Shown: positions 20,550-30,243, numbered from the stretch's first letter. The stretch is DNA of 42,075 nt from an uncultured Oscillospiraceae bacterium (GCA_949285275.1 CASEBP010000043.1:1-42075); one strand, 5' to 3'. A program made the numbers and translations. Notes: generated by a model from the letters alone, not told the origin.

Positions 20550-21613
20550 CCGTTGCACTCCTTTCCGCAGACGGTTTGCTCGAGCAGGTCGAGCACGCGC
20601 AGCAGCGTAGCCTCAGGTGCGACACTGATGCGGATCAGATGGGGGTCAAACTGTCGAAGTGAGATCCCCTGCGCGTGCATCGCGGCGGAAACCGCGTCGG
20701 CATCCTCGAGACGCAGCAGCACAAAATTGGTCACCGACGGATAGACCACCATCTTCTGCCGGGCGCGGTCGGCGATTGCGGCGAGGCGCTGCTTGAGCAG
20801 ATCCATCAGCCGGCCGATCTCCTGCAGCGTCGCCTCCCGATGCTCGGGATGACGCAGCAGCACTGTAGCAATCGCCTGGTCGGCTGCGCTGACATTGTAG
20901 GCGTCGCGCACCGAGCGCAGCGCATAGGTCAGTTTTGGATCCGACACGGCAAAGCCAATCCGCGCTCCCGCCAGGCCCATTGCCTTTGAGAGGGTCCGCA
21001 GCACGATCAGGTTGGGATACCGTCCGGCCAGATCCAAAATACTCTGATCGGAAAAATCCATATAGGCCTCATCCACCACAACGAGGCAGCCGGCCTCCTC
21101 CACCACACGGATTACCTCTTCGCGGGTCAGCTGGCTCCCGCTCGGGTTGTTGGGGTTGGAGAAGATCAGCAGATCGGGCTGATAGCGCCGCACCCCGTCA
21201 AGCAGGTCATCGGCCGTAAAGGTCATATCCTCCCGGCGCGGAAGCTTCTCCACCCGGCGCCCAAAAATCGCCGCATTGCTCCAATAGCTGCCAAAATCCC
21301 GTTCCACCCCGAGCACCAAACCCTGGTAGGGAATCAGGCGGCCGACAATCATATTGATCAGCTCGTCCGAACCATTGCCCGGCACAACACAGTCGGGATC
21401 GACCGAAAAGGCCTTCCCAAATGCCTGCCGCAGCGCGACGGTGCGGTCGTCGGGGTAGCAGTTGAGATTTAGCGAAAGGATTGCGTCCGCCAGTTCCCGG
21501 CGAAGCCCCTCAGAGAGCGGCACACAGCTCTCGTTGGCGTCGAGTCGGGTGGGATAATCGGTTCCGCAGTAGGAAAACGGCTCGAGCGAATCAAGCGCAG
21601 GATTGAGTCTCAT
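20546..21613 (-). CDS. Histidinol-phosphate aminotransferase
   Basis: A 355-residue fold-type I PLP enzyme that transaminates imidazole acetol phosphate with glutamate. The PLP lysine is in LRTLSKAMGLAGARIGF, the cofactor aspartate in VVVDEAYMDF and an arginine in the C-terminal HLIRISV. It overlaps hisD by four bases and hisB by four bases. GAGG lies eight bases before the start. Confidence 0.94.
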   Translation of the reverse strand: MRLNPALDSLEPFSYCGTDYPTRLDANESCVPLSEGLRRELADAILSLNLNCYPDDRTVALRQAFGKAFSVDPDCVVPGNGSDELINMIVGRLIPYQGLVLGVERDFGSYWSNAAIFGRRVEKLPRREDMTFTADDLLDGVRRYQPDLLIFSNPNNPSGSQLTREEVIRVVEEAGCLVVVDEAYMDFSDQSILDLAGRYPNLIVLRTLSKAMGLAGARIGFAVSDPKLTYALRSVRDAYNVSAADQAIATVLLRHPEHREATLQEIGRLMDLLKQRLAAIADRARQKMVVYPSVTNFVLLRLEDADAVSAAMHAQGISLRQFDPHLIRISVAPEATLLRVLDLLEQTVCGKECNG

Positions 21614-22899
21614 TCTTTCAACCTCACTTTCACGGCATTCGCGTGGGCCGACAGGCCCTCCCGCGCGGCGATGGTCAGGATATCGGGCGCCGCTTCAGCC
21701 ATTGCGTCCCGGGTATAATACAGGAAGGCGCTTCGTTTCACAAAGCTGTCCACCCCCAGCGGGGAGAAGAACCGCGCCGTCCCGCTGGTGGGAAGCACAT
21801 GGTTCGGTCCGGCATAATAATCTCCCAGCGGCTCAGGGGTATACTCGCCGAGAAATACACTTCCCGCATTGTCCAGCACACCCAGCAGCCGCATCGGCTC
21901 TCGGACCTGCACCTCCAGATGTTCGGGCGCCAGCTCGTTGGCCAGCGACACCATCTGTGCCTCATCCCGGCACAGGACAATCGCCCCGAAATGCTCCAGC
22001 GACTCCTCACTGATCGCCCGGCGCTCCAGCTTTTGGATCTGTTGGGCCAGCTGGGCCGCGGTTTGCTCGACCAGCCGTTCGCTGGTGGTCAGCAGCACGG
22101 CGGAAGCCATCCGGTCATGCTCGGCCTGTCCCATCAGATCGGCCGCCAGATAGACAGGGTTGGCAGTATCGTCCGCCAGAATCAGAATTTCGCTCGGGCC
22201 GGCAATCATATCGATATCCACCGTCCCGTAAAGCAGCCGTTTGGCAGTCGCGACATAGACGTTTCCCGGCCCCACAATCTTGTCACAGCGGGGAACCGAT
22301 TCGGTGCCCCAAGCGAGCGCCGCCACCGCCTGCGCCCCACCCATCAAGAACACCCGATCGACGCCGCACAGCGCCGCCGCCACCAGGATATCGGGATTTG
22401 GCTTGCCATCCGGTCCGGGCGGCGTGACCATGATCAATTCCTTTACCCCGGCAATTTTCGCAGGAATCGCGTTCATCAGCACCGATGAAGGATAGGCCGC
22501 CGTACCACCGGGTACATAGAGCCCCACCCGGTGCAGCCCTCTCACCCGCTGTCCCAGGATCACCCCATCGGGCTGCGGATCAATGAAGCCCTGGGTCTTC
22601 TGCCGCTGGTGAAACGCCGCGATCTTCTCCTGGGCGTTGAGCAGCGCCGAAACAAAAGCAGGATCTGCCTCGGTCAGCGCGTCGTTGATCCGCTCACGGT
22701 CCACCTCAAACTGCTCCGGGCAGCGGCGGTCAAACTGCAGGGTGTAGCGGCGCACCGCTTCATCCCCGTGCAGGCGGACCTCCTCGAGGATCTCCTCCAC
22801 CGCCCTGGCGACATCCTGCCGCGTCTGCCGGGAACGCCGGCGCATCTGTTCGAAGAATTCCTTCTCCTGAACCCCGTCGGCTATGACCGTCCGGATCAT
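21610..22899 (-). CDS. Histidinol dehydrogenase
   Basis: A 429-residue zinc enzyme carrying out the last two oxidations from histidinol to histidine with NAD+. Typical blocks include LYVPGGTAAYPSSVLMNAIPAKIAGV, GPGNVYVATAKRLLYG, DMIAGPSEILILAD and the zinc-site residues in MGQAEHD and PTSGTARFFS. AAAGGAGG sits eight bases before the ATG. It overlaps hisG by four bases. Confidence 0.95.
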   Translation of the reverse strand: MIRTVIADGVQEKEFFEQMRRRSRQTRQDVARAVEEILEEVRLHGDEAVRRYTLQFDRRCPEQFEVDRERINDALTEADPAFVSALLNAQEKIAAFHQRQKTQGFIDPQPDGVILGQRVRGLHRVGLYVPGGTAAYPSSVLMNAIPAKIAGVKELIMVTPPGPDGKPNPDILVAAALCGVDRVFLMGGAQAVAALAWGTESVPRCDKIVGPGNVYVATAKRLLYGTVDIDMIAGPSEILILADDTANPVYLAADLMGQAEHDRMASAVLLTTSERLVEQTAAQLAQQIQKLERRAISEESLEHFGAIVLCRDEAQMVSLANELAPEHLEVQVREPMRLLGVLDNAGSVFLGEYTPEPLGDYYAGPNHVLPTSGTARFFSPLGVDSFVKRSAFLYYTRDAMAEAAPDILTIAAREGLSAHANAVKVRLKE

Positions 22900-23537
22900 G
22901 ATGTTTCCTCCTTTGCGGCGTTGAGCCGTCCGACGATTTCCTCAATCTCCGCCTTGCGAAGCTTGAGACTGGCGATATTGACGATCAGCCGGGTCGAAAC
23001 CTCACAGACCGTCTCGACGACCTCAAGGCCGTTTTCCGCGAGGGTCTTTCCCGTCTCCACCAGATCGACGATGGCATCGGTCAGGCCAAGCACCGGACCG
23101 AGTTCCACCGATCCCTCAATTTTGATAATCCCGACATCCAGCTGTTTACGGGAAAAATAATCAGCGGCAATCTTCGGATATTTGCTTGCAACCCGACGCG
23201 CCGCATAGCCGGAAAAAAAGTCGCTTCCCTTCGGGGCGGCCAGAACCATCCGGCAGCGCCCGATCCCCAGGTCGGCCATCTCATAGAAGGAACTGCCGTT
23301 TTCCAGAATGGTGTCCTTTCCGACAATGCCGATGTCACAGGCCCCCGTCTCGACATAGGTGATGACATCAGCCGCCTTGGCAAAGACCACATCAATCTCT
23401 CCCCCGTCGGTCGGAACGATCAGGCGGCGGCCTTTATCCCGCAACCCCTGGCAGCCGTAGCCCGCCTTTTCCAGCAGAGCCACCGCCCCTTTTTCAATGC
23501 GGCCCTTGGTCAGGGCCATCCGTATCGTCCGGTTCAT
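22896..23537 (-). CDS. ATP phosphoribosyltransferase catalytic subunit, short form
   Basis: A 213-residue HisG that joins ATP and PRPP, the committed step of histidine synthesis. It is the short form without the C-terminal regulatory domain, so it must work with HisZ, encoded just upstream. The phosphate-binding loop lies in the D..ETGATLxxN-like segment (DLVETGKTLAENGL). I favour ATG 23537 because GGAGGG lies seven bases before it; an ATG two codons upstream (23543) abuts that site but would overlap hisZ by four bases, as elsewhere in the operon. Confidence 0.93.
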   Translation of the reverse strand: MNRTIRMALTKGRIEKGAVALLEKAGYGCQGLRDKGRRLIVPTDGGEIDVVFAKAADVITYVETGACDIGIVGKDTILENGSSFYEMADLGIGRCRMVLAAPKGSDFFSGYAARRVASKYPKIAADYFSRKQLDVGIIKIEGSVELGPVLGLTDAIVDLVETGKTLAENGLEVVETVCEVSTRLIVNIASLKLRKAEIEEIVGRLNAAKEETS

Positions 23538-23539
23538 GC

Positions 23540-24718
23540 TCATCCCTCCCTGGCCAAATCGCCCACCACACGGAACACCCGGTCAAAGCCCTGTGGCGCC
23601 GGGGCGGTTTCCGCTTCCTGTACCGGGATCATCTGCGCGGCAAAATGCTGGCTGCACAGCCGTTCAAGCAGCGAAAAGGTCTCGGATACGCCGCTTGCGG
23701 CATCAACCAGCACCGCGGCAGAAGGCGGGGCAACCGGCGGACAGCCCTGTACCCGTTCGCAGAGCAGATCGAGATTGATTCCAAAGCCGGTTGCCGGACG
23801 TGCAGGCCCAAATTCACCGATCAGATCGTCATACCGTCCGCCCGACAGCACCGCCTCCCCCGCACCGGCCGTATAGCCGCGGAAGATGATGCCGGTATAG
23901 TAATCGGCCTGGTTGACCAGCCCGAGATCGATGGTCAGATGCTCCCCCAGCCCCAGCGCGGACAGGGCGTGATAAAGACCAGCCAGCGCATCCAGCGCGC
24001 GATCGGCCTCCCCATCCGAGAAAAGGGCGCGGGCCTCGTCGAGCACCGCAACCGATCCAAAGAGGGCCGGCAGCTTACGCAGTGCTTTTTGGGCTGGACA
24101 GCCGTCAAAACGTTCGAGCAGAAGATCGAGCGCCGGAAAATTCTTGTGTTCCACCAGCTCCCGGATCTGCTCTCGGGTCGCCGGGTCGGTCCCCAGGCTG
24201 TCGACCAGGGCGTTGAAATAGCCAATATGGCAAAGTTCCAGCTGATAGTCCGACCCACAGACCGCCTGCAGGCTCTTGCAGGCGAGCTCGACAATTTCGA
24301 CGTCACACAGCGGCAGACTGCTTCCAACCAGCTCCACCCCCATCTGGGAGATCTCGCCCGATACCCCGGAATGGCCGCTGGCGTGGCGATAGATCTTCTG
24401 GTGGTAAAAGAGCCGAAGCGGGCCGGCTTCATTGCGTAAACGGGCGCCGATCAGCCGTGCGATCGGAATCGTGCAGTCGGGGCGCAGCACCAGAATCCTC
24501 CCGCTCGAATCGATCAGTTTGTAGATCGCTTCCTGCGGAAAATAGGCCCGCGCCGTGTCAAAAACGTCGTAGTATTCCAACACCGGCGTCGAAACCTCCC
24601 GGAAACCACGCGAAGCGAAGAGGCTCCGCAGCGCACCGGCCAGGCTGCTCCTCTTTTCACACTCGCCAAACAGGCGGTCCTTGGTCCCTTCGGGGGTAAT
24701 CTTGTTGTACTGCTTCAT
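23540..24718 (-). CDS. ATP phosphoribosyltransferase regulatory subunit
   Basis: A 392-residue protein related to histidyl-tRNA synthetase but catalytically inactive, forming a complex with short HisG and providing histidine feedback. The class II synthetase motif 1/2 region (GTKDRL, STPVLEYYDVF, LRPDCTIPIARL, FYHQKIYR) is recognisable. GGAGGA lies eight bases before ATG 24718. It is the first gene of the operon, downstream of a promoter and palindrome. Confidence 0.92.
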   Translation of the reverse strand: MKQYNKITPEGTKDRLFGECEKRSSLAGALRSLFASRGFREVSTPVLEYYDVFDTARAYFPQEAIYKLIDSSGRILVLRPDCTIPIARLIGARLRNEAGPLRLFYHQKIYRHASGHSGVSGEISQMGVELVGSSLPLCDVEIVELACKSLQAVCGSDYQLELCHIGYFNALVDSLGTDPATREQIRELVEHKNFPALDLLLERFDGCPAQKALRKLPALFGSVAVLDEARALFSDGEADRALDALAGLYHALSALGLGEHLTIDLGLVNQADYYTGIIFRGYTAGAGEAVLSGGRYDDLIGEFGPARPATGFGINLDLLCERVQGCPPVAPPSAAVLVDAASGVSETFSLLERLCSQHFAAQMIPVQEAETAPAPQGFDRVFRVVGDLAREG

Positions 24719-24738
24719 CTGGCGTCCTCCGATTTACT

Positions 24739-24750
24739 TTAGCATGCTAA
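24739..24750 (-). promoter_or_regulatory. Palindromic operator in front of the histidine operon
   Basis: TTAGCATGCTAA is a perfect 12-base palindrome, about 22-33 bases downstream of the expected transcription start and 20 bases before hisZ. In this position a bound repressor would block elongation. A TrpR-like histidine repressor (YerC/HisR) is known in Firmicutes; assigning this site to it is my inference and would need its motif for comparison. Confidence 0.5.
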
Positions 24751-24778
24751 TATGGCAGCGTAAAAAAGTTATGTGCCT

Positions 24779-24807
24779 ATCCTACCATATCCTGGCCGCT
24801 TCGTCAA
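24779..24807 (-). promoter_or_regulatory. Promoter of the histidine operon
   Basis: On the minus strand TTGACG (24802-24807), a 17-base spacer and TAGGAT (24779-24784). The -35 starts directly after the polC stop codon, and transcription would begin about 54 bases before hisZ. There is no T-box-like leader; the space is too short. Confidence 0.6.
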
Positions 24808-27800
24808 CTAAAAGAGGGAAATCTGGCTGCTTTCGGGCAAATCACCAAAAGCGCCGATCGTTTTGAGGGTCTCAATGATAGTTTTTGACGCCGTAGTGTG
24901 CTCGGAGAACTCCTCCACCGACAGAAACGGCCCCTTCTGCGCCGCATCATAGAGGCTTTCGGCTGCCGAAAGACCGACTCCCTTCAGGGCGGAGAAAGGC
25001 AGCCGCAGCTTACCGTCCTCGATGGTAAAGCGGTTGGCAGTGGAATGCTCAAGGCTGATCGGCAGGAATTCATAGCCACGCGCAAGCATCTCGTTGGTGA
25101 CGACCAGCATTTCAAGCTGGCCCTCCTCCTTCGCGCTGCGATCGAGTCCGACCGCCCGCAGCGCCTCGATCTTGGCGCGTACCGCCGCCCGGCCGCCGAT
25201 CGCCGCCTCCCCGTCAAAATCATCGGGGCGGGAGGTGAAATAAGTCGCATAGAAGGCGAGCGGCTGATAGACCTTGTACCAGCCCAGCTTGACTGCCGAA
25301 AGAACATAGGCCGCCGCGTGCGCCTTGGGGAACATGTACTTGATCTTGAAGCAGCTGTCGATATACCAGTCGGGGACATCGTGCGCCTTCATTTCCTCGA
25401 CCATCTCCGGGGTCAGCTTTTCGCGCGCCTTGCCCTTTCGGGTAATCTCCATGATGTTGAAAGCGAGCGACGGATCGAGCCCCTTGTGCATCAGATAGAC
25501 CATGATCGAATCACGGGTACCGATCACCTGCGAGATATCACAGGTGCCATTCTGAATCAGCTCCTGTGCGTTTCCCAGCCAGACATCGGTGCCGTGGGAA
25601 AGGCCGGAAATCTGCAACAGATCGGAAAAATTCTTCGGCTGTGCTTCGATAAGCATTCCCCGGACAAAATGGGTCCCCATCTCGGGCAGCGCCAGCGAGC
25701 CGGTCTCGCAGTCGATCTGCTCCGGCGTCACTCCAAGCGCCTCAGGCGAGGTGAAAAGGCTGTAAACCTTTGGATCGTTGGTCGGCACATCGTCGATCTT
25801 AATTCCGGTGTAGTCCTCCAGATGCTTATAGATGGTCGGAACCACATGTCCGAGCTCGTCGAGCTTGAGGATATTGTCGTGCAGCGCATGGAAATCAAAG
25901 TGGGTGGTCATCATCCCCGATTCGCTCTTGTCGGCCGGATACTGCACCGGGGTGAAGTCAAAGACGTTCATGTTCTGCGGAACAACGACCATGCCACCCG
26001 GATGCTGTCCGGTGGTTCGCTTGACGTCGGTGCAGCCGATCGCCAGCCGTTCCTCCTCCGCCTTGTGAACCACCCGGTTCCGTTCAGACAGATATTTTTT
26101 GACATAGCCGTAGGCGGTCTTTTCCGCCACCGTTGAAATGGTGCCGGCCTTGAAAACCTGCGTCTCGCCGAAAAGTTCCACGGTATAGCGGTGGATATCC
26201 GACTGGCATTCGCCCGAGAAGTTCAGATCGATATCGGGCTGTTTGTCCCCCTTGAAGCCCAGGAAGGTCTCGAACGGGATGTCGTGCCCGTCCTGATGCA
26301 TCCGGGTACCGCAGCGCGGACAGCTTTTGGTCGGCAGATCGAAGCCCGACCCCACCGAACCATCGGTGATAAACTCGGAATACTGACAATTTGGGCAGAC
26401 ATAATGGGGCGGGAGGGGATTGACCTCCGAGATGCCCGACATCGTGGCCGCAAAGGAAGAGCCAACCGAGCCCCGGGAGCCAACTTTATAACCCAGGCTC
26501 TCCGATTTGGCGACCAGCTTCTGCGCGGTCATGTACATCACCGAAAAGCCGTTGGTAATGATCGAATGCAGCTCCTTCTCCAACCGTTTGGAGACGATCT
26601 CGGGCAGCGGCTCGCCATAGGTGCGTTTGGCACGTTCCCAGCAGATGCGCTGTAACTCCTCATCCGAGCCTTCGATCGACGGCGGATAGACGCCGGATGG
26701 AATCGGCTGCATGACCTCGACCTGATCGGCGATGGCGTTCGGATTGGTAACTACCAATTCCATCGCCTTATCCGCCCCCAGATAGGAAAACTCCTCGAGC
26801 ATTTCGTCGGTCGTCTTGAGATAGAGGGGAGGCTGATTGTCCGCATCTTCAAAGCCCATTCCGGCCATCAGCACCGCCCGGAAGATCGCATCCTCAGGAT
26901 TGAGAAAGTGGACGTCCCCCGTCGCGCAGACCGGCTTGTGCAGCTGCTCTCCCAGACGCACAATGGTCCGGTTGAGATCGCGAAGCTCCTCCTCATTGCG
27001 GCACCGGCCGGTACGCATCAGGAATGCATTGTTCCCAATCGGCTGTACCTCAAGGAAATCATAGAACCGTCCCATCTCCAGCAGTTCGTTCCACTGCTTG
27101 CCGTCGAGGACGGCGCGGAACAGCTCCCCCGCCTCGCAGGCCGAGCCGATGATCAGGCCTTCTCGCCATTTGACCAGATTGCTCTTGAGAATCCGCGGGT
27201 GCTTATAAAAATTGGTCACATGGCTCTCAGAAATCAGGCGATAGAGGTTCTTGAGCCCGGTGTAGTTCTTAACCAGCAGGATAATATGGTAGCTGGGTAC
27301 CTTCTTAAAATCGACCCGGCCCAGTATCGTATTGAGATCGGAAACGGTACGCCCCTCAATCCCATCGATCTCACCGAGCATCCGCCCGAATACCTGCGCC
27401 AGCGCCCTCGCATCGTCGCAGGCGCGGTGGGCCTGAAACGGCTCGAGCTTGAGATGCTCCGCCAGCTTGCCCAGCTTGAAGGACTTGAGGGTGGGATATA
27501 GCGCGCGGGCCAGAATCAGCGTATCAACCGATGAAAAGCGATAGGGCATCCTGCAACGCCGGGCAGCCGCCTTGAGAAAGCCGGTGTCAAACGGCGCGTT
27601 GTGGGCGACAAGCACCGCATCCTCCCCGCCGCAGAAGCGGTAAAATATCGCCAGCGCCTCCGCCTCGGAAGGCGCATCCCGCAGCATCTCATCGGTGATA
27701 CCGGTCAGATTGACTATCTCAGGGGTAAGGGTGCGCTCGGGATTGACAAAGGTGTCGAACTCCTCAACGATTTCTCCGTTGCGGATCCGCACCGCACCGA

Positions 27801-29106
27801 TTTCAGTAATCCGCTCGGTTGCAGCTGAAAGGCCGGTCGTCTCCAGATCGAAGACGATCATCTCCCCCGACAGGGATTTGTCGGTCCCCCCCTGTACCGC
27901 CGGAATCTGGTCGTTGACCAGATATCCCTCCACTCCGTAGAGGATCTTGATCGGCGTCCCTTTTTTCGCCAGATCCCCCGCGGTAGAAACTGCCTCTGGA
28001 AAGGCCTGTACCACCCCGTGATCGGTGATGGCAATCGCTTTATGTCCAAAACGGGCCGCGGTTTTTACCAGATCCTTGGCAGTCACCAGCCCGTCCATCG
28101 TCGACATTTTGGTGTGGGCATGCAGCTCCACCCGTTTGACTTCGCTGGTATCCTGCCGCTGAAGCTTTTCGACCCGTGCAATGCTGTAGGCGCGGATATT
28201 GACCTCCCGGTCGTATTTGTCGAAGGAAGCCTCCCCCTGAAAAACCAGCGTCTGTCCCGGCTTGATCGTCTCATAGGGGGCAATGTCATTTCTGTCAACG
28301 ATTGCCTTGAGCAGATTGGAACCGGTGTAATCGGTCACATAAAAGCTGTAGATTCGTTTCGAGCCGTCCTTGCTGTCCTTAAACTCCGCCTTAAAGACAT
28401 CCCCCCAGCCGACCAGGCGGCCGGTGCCCTCATTGATCTCGGCGAGCGGTATCGGGGTTCCGCGCACCGCGCGCCCGACAATCTGCTGCATCGAATCGGG
28501 GACAAACGGAAGCCCCTTCGCGTCAAAGGAAAATTTCACCTTTGGCGGACCGGCTGGTTTGGACGGTGCGCTCGCTGCCTTCAGCTCCTGTTCGATCTTT
28601 TTCAGGACGGGGTTGTCCTGACCCAGCTCGGTCTCTCCGGCGAAGGAGACCTCCACCGTCCGGTCAAACTGCGCCAGCAGCAGCTCGGCGAGCTTTTCTG
28701 GAACCTGCAGGCTTTGCAGCTGCTGTGCGCCGCCGTTGTGCAGCGCAATGACCAGATGATCCCCGTCCAGCGACAGCCGGCTGTTGTCCAGAAACCCGTT
28801 GACCGGAAGGCCCATCCGCCGCAGCTCAGCAATCATGACCTCCTGGTAGTCACAGCAGAGCAGCTGCGGGGCATACCGCGGTATCAGCCGGCACTCCGAG
28901 AGGGCAAGGCGCTCGGTCAGCGCCCGCTCAAGAAGACGGATCTCCTCCCACTCCAGCAGCCGGGTACAGCGCAGAAAGAGCTGCATACTGCGGCTATGCT
29001 GGAAAATCTGCATCCGTTCGACCGAATCGACGGCGCAGGCCAGCTTCTCCGGCAGGCTGATCCCGCCGCAGAGCCGCAACAGCTGTTCAAAGCTCAGGTT
29101 TTCCAT
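24808..29106 (-). CDS. DNA polymerase III, PolC type
   Basis: A 1432-residue replicative polymerase of Firmicutes, about the usual length. In order: N-terminal domains and an OB fold (to about 320), a PHP domain (VELHAHTKMSTMDG near 326), a proofreading exonuclease inserted in the PHP (D420-L-E422 in MIVFDLETTGLS, with NAPFDTGFL and HRACDDA), then the polymerase core with PDIDLNFSGE near 955 and a zinc-type Cys set (CPNC and CPRC) before it. I chose ATG 29106, with GGGAG 7 bases upstream; the frame extends on to 29268 but inside ispG. It overlaps ispG by 20 bases. It is the last gene of the pyrH-to-polC run. Confidence 0.96.
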   Translation of the reverse strand: MENLSFEQLLRLCGGISLPEKLACAVDSVERMQIFQHSRSMQLFLRCTRLLEWEEIRLLERALTERLALSECRLIPRYAPQLLCCDYQEVMIAELRRMGLPVNGFLDNSRLSLDGDHLVIALHNGGAQQLQSLQVPEKLAELLLAQFDRTVEVSFAGETELGQDNPVLKKIEQELKAASAPSKPAGPPKVKFSFDAKGLPFVPDSMQQIVGRAVRGTPIPLAEINEGTGRLVGWGDVFKAEFKDSKDGSKRIYSFYVTDYTGSNLLKAIVDRNDIAPYETIKPGQTLVFQGEASFDKYDREVNIRAYSIARVEKLQRQDTSEVKRVELHAHTKMSTMDGLVTAKDLVKTAARFGHKAIAITDHGVVQAFPEAVSTAGDLAKKGTPIKILYGVEGYLVNDQIPAVQGGTDKSLSGEMIVFDLETTGLSAATERITEIGAVRIRNGEIVEEFDTFVNPERTLTPEIVNLTGITDEMLRDAPSEAEALAIFYRFCGGEDAVLVAHNAPFDTGFLKAAARRCRMPYRFSSVDTLILARALYPTLKSFKLGKLAEHLKLEPFQAHRACDDARALAQVFGRMLGEIDGIEGRTVSDLNTILGRVDFKKVPSYHIILLVKNYTGLKNLYRLISESHVTNFYKHPRILKSNLVKWREGLIIGSACEAGELFRAVLDGKQWNELLEMGRFYDFLEVQPIGNNAFLMRTGRCRNEEELRDLNRTIVRLGEQLHKPVCATGDVHFLNPEDAIFRAVLMAGMGFEDADNQPPLYLKTTDEMLEEFSYLGADKAMELVVTNPNAIADQVEVMQPIPSGVYPPSIEGSDEELQRICWERAKRTYGEPLPEIVSKRLEKELHSIITNGFSVMYMTAQKLVAKSESLGYKVGSRGSVGSSFAATMSGISEVNPLPPHYVCPNCQYSEFITDGSVGSGFDLPTKSCPRCGTRMHQDGHDIPFETFLGFKGDKQPDIDLNFSGECQSDIHRYTVELFGETQVFKAGTISTVAEKTAYGYVKKYLSERNRVVHKAEEERLAIGCTDVKRTTGQHPGGMVVVPQNMNVFDFTPVQYPADKSESGMMTTHFDFHALHDNILKLDELGHVVPTIYKHLEDYTGIKIDDVPTNDPKVYSLFTSPEALGVTPEQIDCETGSLALPEMGTHFVRGMLIEAQPKNFSDLLQISGLSHGTDVWLGNAQELIQNGTCDISQVIGTRDSIMVYLMHKGLDPSLAFNIMEITRKGKAREKLTPEMVEEMKAHDVPDWYIDSCFKIKYMFPKAHAAAYVLSAVKLGWYKVYQPLAFYATYFTSRPDDFDGEAAIGGRAAVRAKIEALRAVGLDRSAKEEGQLEMLVVTNEMLARGYEFLPISLEHSTANRFTIEDGKLRLPFSALKGVGLSAAESLYDAAQKGPFLSVEEFSEHTTASKTIIETLKTIGAFGDLPESSQISLF

Positions 29107-30157
29107 TCGTTTGCTCCCATTCCTCCAGGCGGCGCAGCAGCGCCGGCAGCAGCGCCTCCTCCGGCACCTTTTCCACAATCTCCCCGCGAACAAAGACCAC
29201 CCCGCAGCCGTCCCCGCCGGCAATCCCGAGATCGGCCTCCCGCGCCTCGCCGGGACCATTGACCGCACAACCCATCACAGCGATCTTGCAATCCATCGGA
29301 TAATCCGCCACCGCTTCTTCGACCTGATGCGCCAATCCGATCAGATCGATCCGGGTCCTGCCACAGGTCGGACAGGAGACAATCTGCGGACCATATCCCT
29401 TCTGCCCAAGAGCGCGCAGAATATCCTTCGCCGCCCGGATCTCCTGCACCGGGTCTGCGGTCAGAGAAACCCGGATGGTGTCCCCGATACCGTCAAGCAG
29501 CAGTGATCCGATCCCGATGGCCGATTTGATCAGGCCCTGCCGTTCGGTCCCCGCCTCGGTCACCCCGAGATGCAGCGGACAATCAAACCGCTCGGCTGCC
29601 AACCGGTAGGCCGCCACCATTGTCTGCAGGTCGGAGCTTTTGAGCGAAAGCACCACCTGATCAAAATCCGCCTGTTCGAGCATCTGCAGATGCCGTGCGG
29701 CGCTCTCAACCATCGCTTCGGCAGTCGGTCCACCGTATTGGGCGAGCAGCTCCCGTTCGACCGAACCGGAATTGACGCCCACCCGAATCGGGATCCCGTG
29801 CTCCCGACAGGTTCTGGCCACCGCCCGAACCCGGTCGGCTCCGCCGATGTTTCCGGGGTTGATGCGGATCTTGTCGGCGCCGGCGGCAACCGCTTCGATG
29901 GCCAGCCGGTAGTCAAAATGAATATCCGCCACCACCGGCATGCCGGTCTGCTCCTTGAGCGCGGCGATCAGGGGAAGGGCCTCCCGGTCGGGAACCGCGG
30001 TCCGAATGATCCGGCAGCCCGCTTCCTCCAGCGCCCTGGCCTGTCGGAGGTTTCCGTCGATGTCATGGGCCGGAACGCTGAGCATCGACTGAATGACAAT
30101 CGGAGCGCCGCCTCCCATCGGGATACCGCCCACCAGAACCTGTTTGGAGCGTCTCAT
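29087..30157 (-). CDS. 4-hydroxy-3-methylbut-2-enyl diphosphate synthase
   Basis: A 356-residue [4Fe-4S] enzyme, the penultimate step of the MEP isoprenoid pathway (MEcPP to HMBPP). The cluster cysteines are in SCPTCGR and GCAVNGPGE near the C-terminus; the barrel part includes DIHFDYRLA and INPGNIGG. AGGAGGGAG lies before ATG 30157. It shares the cluster with dxr, the second step of the same pathway, and its end overlaps polC. Confidence 0.95.
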   Translation of the reverse strand: MRRSKQVLVGGIPMGGGAPIVIQSMLSVPAHDIDGNLRQARALEEAGCRIIRTAVPDREALPLIAALKEQTGMPVVADIHFDYRLAIEAVAAGADKIRINPGNIGGADRVRAVARTCREHGIPIRVGVNSGSVERELLAQYGGPTAEAMVESAARHLQMLEQADFDQVVLSLKSSDLQTMVAAYRLAAERFDCPLHLGVTEAGTERQGLIKSAIGIGSLLLDGIGDTIRVSLTADPVQEIRAAKDILRALGQKGYGPQIVSCPTCGRTRIDLIGLAHQVEEAVADYPMDCKIAVMGCAVNGPGEAREADLGIAGGDGCGVVFVRGEIVEKVPEEALLPALLRRLEEWEQTNGKPEL

Positions 30158-30211
30158 CGCTCTCCCTCCTGTATTTTTTGATGTAAAGAATCCATGCCGT
30201 AAACCGTCAAA

Positions 30212-30235
30212 GGCCGGGCGGAATTCCGCCCGGCC
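30212..30235 (-). terminator. Perfect 24-base palindrome between rseP and ispG
   Basis: GGCCGGGCGGAA followed by its exact reverse complement TTCCGCCCGGCC, nine bases after the rseP stop. On the minus strand only TTTGAC follows, so it would be a leaky terminator or processing hairpin that lowers expression of ispG and polC relative to the genes before them. Confidence 0.45.
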
Positions 30236-30243
30236 CCGGCCTG

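Noticed and set aside
24719..24807. T-box or histidine attenuator in front of hisZ
   Set aside because: The leader is only about 55 bases long, with no histidine-rich leader peptide and no T-box sequence; a palindromic operator fits better.
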